A DNA stretch of 36,960 bases from Arthrobacter sp. H5 (GTDB lineage Bacteria; Actinomycetota; Actinomycetes; Actinomycetales; Micrococcaceae): assembly GCF_000520595.1 (NCBI RefSeq), contig NZ_KI915007.1:1-36960 (forward strand). Direction: 5' to 3'. Under the pieces are notes generated by a model. It saw only the letters and a program-made list of their open reading frames with translations, had not been told where the DNA came from and made no database searches. Each line of letters begins with the position of its first letter. The first letter of the stretch is position 1. Shown here one piece after another: positions 34,438 through 36,960 of this stretch. Both the position numbers and the translations under genes were made by a program.

Positions 34438-35819
34438 ATGTTTTCGGATTTCCTCAGGGAACTGGAATTACGCACCCGACCCGTACACCCGGAGTCCCGG
34501 GCCGCGATGCAGGCTCGCTGGGATGCTCTCCCTGACCACGTCAGAACCCCGAACCAGTTGCTGGGACGTGGGGCCGTTGGATGCGAAGGGACTCACGGGG
34601 TTTTCCCAAATGTAATCTGACCTGTTCACCCTGCTACCACTCGGCGGAGGCTAACCAGGTCCGTGTGGATGGACCTCATACCCTTCGCGAGGTGGCCCGG
34701 CAGATGGAGTATCTTCGCAGTGTCCGCGGTCCCCGCGCCCATGCGCAGCTCATCGGTGGTGAGGTGAGCCTCCTGGATCCGAACGACCACGCCGCGGCGC
34801 TGGAGGCGATGCGAGCCAACGGCCGTGAACCCATGTCTATGACCCACGGCGATTTTGATTATGCCTATCTGCTGGCCGTGGTCCTCGGCCCCGACGGGAT
34901 GCCGCGCTTCGACCGGGTGTCCTTCGCCGCTCATTTTGATTCTTTGATGAGGGGACGACGCGGCGCCGTCCGGCCAGGCAGCGAAGCCGAACTGGAACCC
35001 TTCCGACTGAAGTTCACGGAAATGTTCATTGATCTCCGCCGGGACTATGGTGTGGAGTCCTATCTCGCCCACAACATGACCGTGACCCCGTCGAACCTGG
35101 GCGAAGTGGCTCAGGTGACCGCATCGGTGCTACCGATGCCCTACAAGATGCTTTCTTTCCAGCCTGCTGCTTTCATGGGGGACGACCGCCACTGGAAGGA
35201 GGACTTCGACGAGGTCAGTATCGACGACGTGTGGGAGCAGATTGAACAGGGAGCCGGGCAGAAACTGCCCTGGCAGGGCACCCAGTTCGGTGACCCGCGA
35301 TGCAACCGCTATGCGACCGGAATATCGGCTGAGGGCACTTTTGCGGTCGTCATTGACCCGGCAGACCCAGCAGATATTGCCGCACGAGACCGTCTGCTCA
35401 ACCACCACAGCGGCATGTTTTTCGGAGGCCAACCGCGACCGGTCCTTGCAGTGCGTGTCCTGCGTGCAGCACTGCGACACCCTGGCGACGTGGCTGTTCT
35501 CGCCGGGCTCGGTCGGCGCGTTATCAAACGAGCCGGAGGAATCCGGGCGGTGTGGCGTGCGTGGCGGAGCGAAAGTCTCGGCGTCAAAACCTTCGTTGTG
35601 CATAACTTCATGGACTCCGAGGTCGTCGCGCCCGCGTGGGCGCTCATGGAACAAGGTGAAGTCAGCGGCGACCCCGCTGTCCGCGAAGCCCAGGAACGGC
35701 TCGGAGCCTGCATGTACACCATGGCCCACCCGCAGACGGGCCAGCTCGTGCCCGCCTGCACCCAACATTCCGTCCTGGACCCCGCCGAAAACAGGGAACT
35801 ACGGACTTGCTCCCTCTAA
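34438..35819 (+). pseudogene. Radical SAM protein, single-base frameshift just before the FeS motif
   Basis: Radical SAM enzyme. ATG 34438 has GAAGGA at good spacing. The first frame (HPESRAAMQARWDALPDHVR, VGCEGTHGVFP) ends at TGA 34618. Adding one C to the CCC near 34605 reads VFPKCNLTCSPCYHSAEANQ, placing Cys59-x3-Cys63-x2-Cys66 for the SAM-cleaving [4Fe-4S] cluster. The remaining frame is intact to 35819: AQLIGGEVSLLDPNDHAA, NMTVTPSNLGEVAQV. C-terminal cysteines in RLGACMYTMAHP, LVPACTQHSVLDP and LRTCSL may bind a further cluster. The total of 1382 bp is one short of 461 codons. I do not recognise the reaction. Probably intact if the missing base is a sequencing error. Confidence 0.85.
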
Positions 35820-35854
35820 GAGTCAGAAACGGGTGACCACCCGCCCCATGACAT

Positions 35855-36154
35855 CTAGTGAGGATCCACGGTGTCCGCGTCGAAGTGAATCATTCCCACG
35901 GACGTGACGTGCACTTGTAGCAAGGCCAAGACGGTGCGTCCCTTCTCGGTGTTGGGGAAAACCTCGGTGTGATCGCTCAGAGAGTCCCATCCCACCCGAA
36001 GCAAATAGATGTCGGGCTGGTCGACGCTGGGATGCAGGTCTACCGACCGGCACCCCTGAACCCCCAGGAGGTTCTCCCGGATAGCGGGATACGTCGCACG
36101 GAATTCTTCATGCCCGTCGGGACGGATAGTGAGTTGAGCATGTTCATAAATCAT
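35855..36154 (-). CDS. ABM-domain protein (antibiotic biosynthesis monooxygenase-like)
   Basis: A 99-residue single-domain protein with the dimeric ferredoxin-like fold. MIYEHAQLTIRPDGHEEFRA, GCRSVDLHPSVDQPDIYLLR and VGWDSLSDHTEVF match the family pattern of alternating strands and helices. Such proteins are mostly small oxygenases or heme/quinone binders; no specific activity can be assigned. It is convergent with the radical SAM gene and lies 41 bp downstream of the thioredoxin gene on the same strand. Confidence 0.82.
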   Translation of the reverse strand: MIYEHAQLTIRPDGHEEFRATYPAIRENLLGVQGCRSVDLHPSVDQPDIYLLRVGWDSLSDHTEVFPNTEKGRTVLALLQVHVTSVGMIHFDADTVDPH

Positions 36155-36195
36155 GTACTGGTCCTGCCTGTCGTGTGATTGGTGTGTCTCACCAG

Positions 36196-36570
36196 CTAGC
36201 TGCCAACTCGGGATTTGCTCTCCACGAGACCATCACGGATGGCCTGCATGTCGAGTGCTCTCACATCGGTGATGACTTGTTCCAGGGCGGCCGCGTCGAT
36301 CGCTCCTGGCTGTGAGAAGACCAGCACCTTGTCACGGAAAGCCATCAAGGTGGGTATGGAGCTGATGCCAGCCTGCGCGGCAAGTGTTTGTTCGGCTTCC
36401 GTGTCGACTTTCGCGAATGCAACATCCGGGTGTTTGTCGGACGCTGCACTGTAGGTGGGGGCGAACATGCGGCAGGGTGCACACCAGCCGGCCCAGAAGT
36501 CGATCAGGACGATCTCATTGGTGTCGAGGACTGATTCGAAGGTCTTGCTGGTGATGTCAATGGTTGCCAT
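36196..36570 (-). CDS. trxA: Thioredoxin
   Basis: A 124-residue thioredoxin. The active site is Trp29-Cys30-Ala-Pro-Cys33 in IDFWAGWCAPCRMFAP, and the cis-Pro is in ISSIPTLMAFRDKVL. A short C-terminal extension (residues 107-124) goes beyond the usual end. ATG 36570 has AAGGAG at good spacing. It reduces disulfides in the cytoplasm using a thioredoxin reductase not found in this window. The alanine in WCAPC, instead of Gly, occurs in several actinobacterial secondary thioredoxins. Confidence 0.93.
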   Translation of the reverse strand: MATIDITSKTFESVLDTNEIVLIDFWAGWCAPCRMFAPTYSAASDKHPDVAFAKVDTEAEQTLAAQAGISSIPTLMAFRDKVLVFSQPGAIDAAALEQVITDVRALDMQAIRDGLVESKSRVGS

Positions 36571-36631
36571 CGGATTACTCCTTATAGTGAACGGGGTCTG
36601 GAGAGGAAATGCTGCCAGGGCGTCGCCAAGT

Positions 36632-36960
36632 TCAGGCGGAGATAGCAGCCAGGGCCTCGTGGGTGGTCATCACGGCGCCCGCGATGTAGTTAAAATTGGT
36701 GATCGCGGCGGCATACCCGTCTCCCAACTCGGGGTGCTGCGCGGCCGCTGTGGCGTCAGAGACCACAGCCACGTCGAACCCCTGCTCCAACAGTTCCCGT
36801 AGGTGGCTTTCGACGCAGAGGTTGGCCGACATTCCCGCGAGGATTACTTTGCTGATCCCACGCTTACGCAATTGCAGTACCAGGTCGTTTTGTTCGGGTC
36901 CGTACACCTTATGAGGACTGCACACGACGGTCTTTCCATCCTGAATGTATGGCTTGTACT
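36632..36960 (-). CDS. Isochorismatase-like cysteine hydrolase, 5' end outside the window
   Basis: The C-terminal part of a cysteine hydrolase of the isochorismatase/nicotinamidase superfamily. Visible are VVCSPHKVYGPEQND, LRKRGISKVILAGMSANLCV with the catalytic Cys after the cis-peptide region, ESHLRELLEQGFDVAVVSDA and TAAAQHPELGDGYAAAITNF. The frame is open to the window edge, so the true start lies beyond 36960; the internal GTG at 36925 is not the start. The catalytic Asp and Lys, which lie N-terminal in the family, are not covered. Substrate unknown. Confidence 0.85.
   Translation of the reverse strand, partial: YKPYIQDGKTVVCSPHKVYGPEQNDLVLQLRKRGISKVILAGMSANLCVESHLRELLEQGFDVAVVSDATAAAQHPELGDGYAAAITNFNYIAGAVMTTHEALAAISA

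Noticed and set aside
35830-35845. Small GGGT/ACCC hairpin between convergent radical SAM and ABM genes
   Set aside because: Stem too short and no T-run to call a terminator.

Overview
The window looks like the chromosome of a high-GC actinobacterium, most likely an Arthrobacter-like member of the Micrococcaceae. This rests on the GC-rich codon use, the Streptomyces SCO6880-type conjugation genes, the actinobacterial MetY/CoA-binding pair and REP-like palindromes built around TGGTCGACCA. The genus is inference.

Layout. (1) 1-7090, all minus strand: a decayed conjugative-element remnant. An ISAzo13-family transposase (running off the left edge) truncates a VirD4/TraG coupling protein. Upstream of it come a frameshifted VirB4-like ATPase, an SCO6880-type protein, a VirB6/TrbL-like membrane protein and a lipobox-less, 5'-truncated SCO6882-like gene that ends abruptly against a housekeeping gene. 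(2) 7087-14230, minus strand: two adjacent transcription units, each opened by a SAM riboswitch that overlaps the Shine-Dalgarno sequence. One encodes O-acetylhomoserine sulfhydrylase (MetY) plus a CoA-binding protein; the other a sulfonate-type ABC transporter plus acetyl-CoA synthetase. Together they make sense as sulfur uptake, homocysteine synthesis and recovery of the acetate that MetY releases. A palindromic repeat sits in frame inside both metY and acs. (3) 14357-15575: a membrane-anchored M15-like peptidase gene and a junction region. (4) 15576-20637, plus strand: a sulfatase locus with a truncated sugar permease, a lipoprotein binding protein with an in-frame amber codon, a sulfatase with the CTPAR modification site, a frameshifted LysR regulator and an intact formylglycine-generating enzyme. 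(5) 20696-26698: two DUF202 membrane proteins, an FMN reductase-like protein, a MerR-controlled thioredoxin-like/flavin disulfide reductase pair with a textbook MerR operator, an AhpD-like protein, a Crp/Fnr regulator and a small membrane protein. (6) 26779-36960: a YnjBCD-type ABC importer divergent from a TVP38/VTT membrane protein and a CDP-alcohol phosphatidyltransferase, followed by a second flavin disulfide reductase, a SAM methyltransferase, a radical SAM protein, an ABM-domain protein, a thioredoxin and an isochorismatase-like hydrolase. This resembles the poorly understood ydjXYZ-ynjABCDEF neighbourhood of E. coli with radical SAM and methyltransferase genes added, and is the best candidate for an undescribed system.

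A cross-cutting oddity: six genes are broken by a frameshift, and in every case exactly one base is missing. This is either deletion-biased sequencing error or recent pseudogenisation, and it changes how many of these genes are real. No tRNA, rRNA or CRISPR array was seen.
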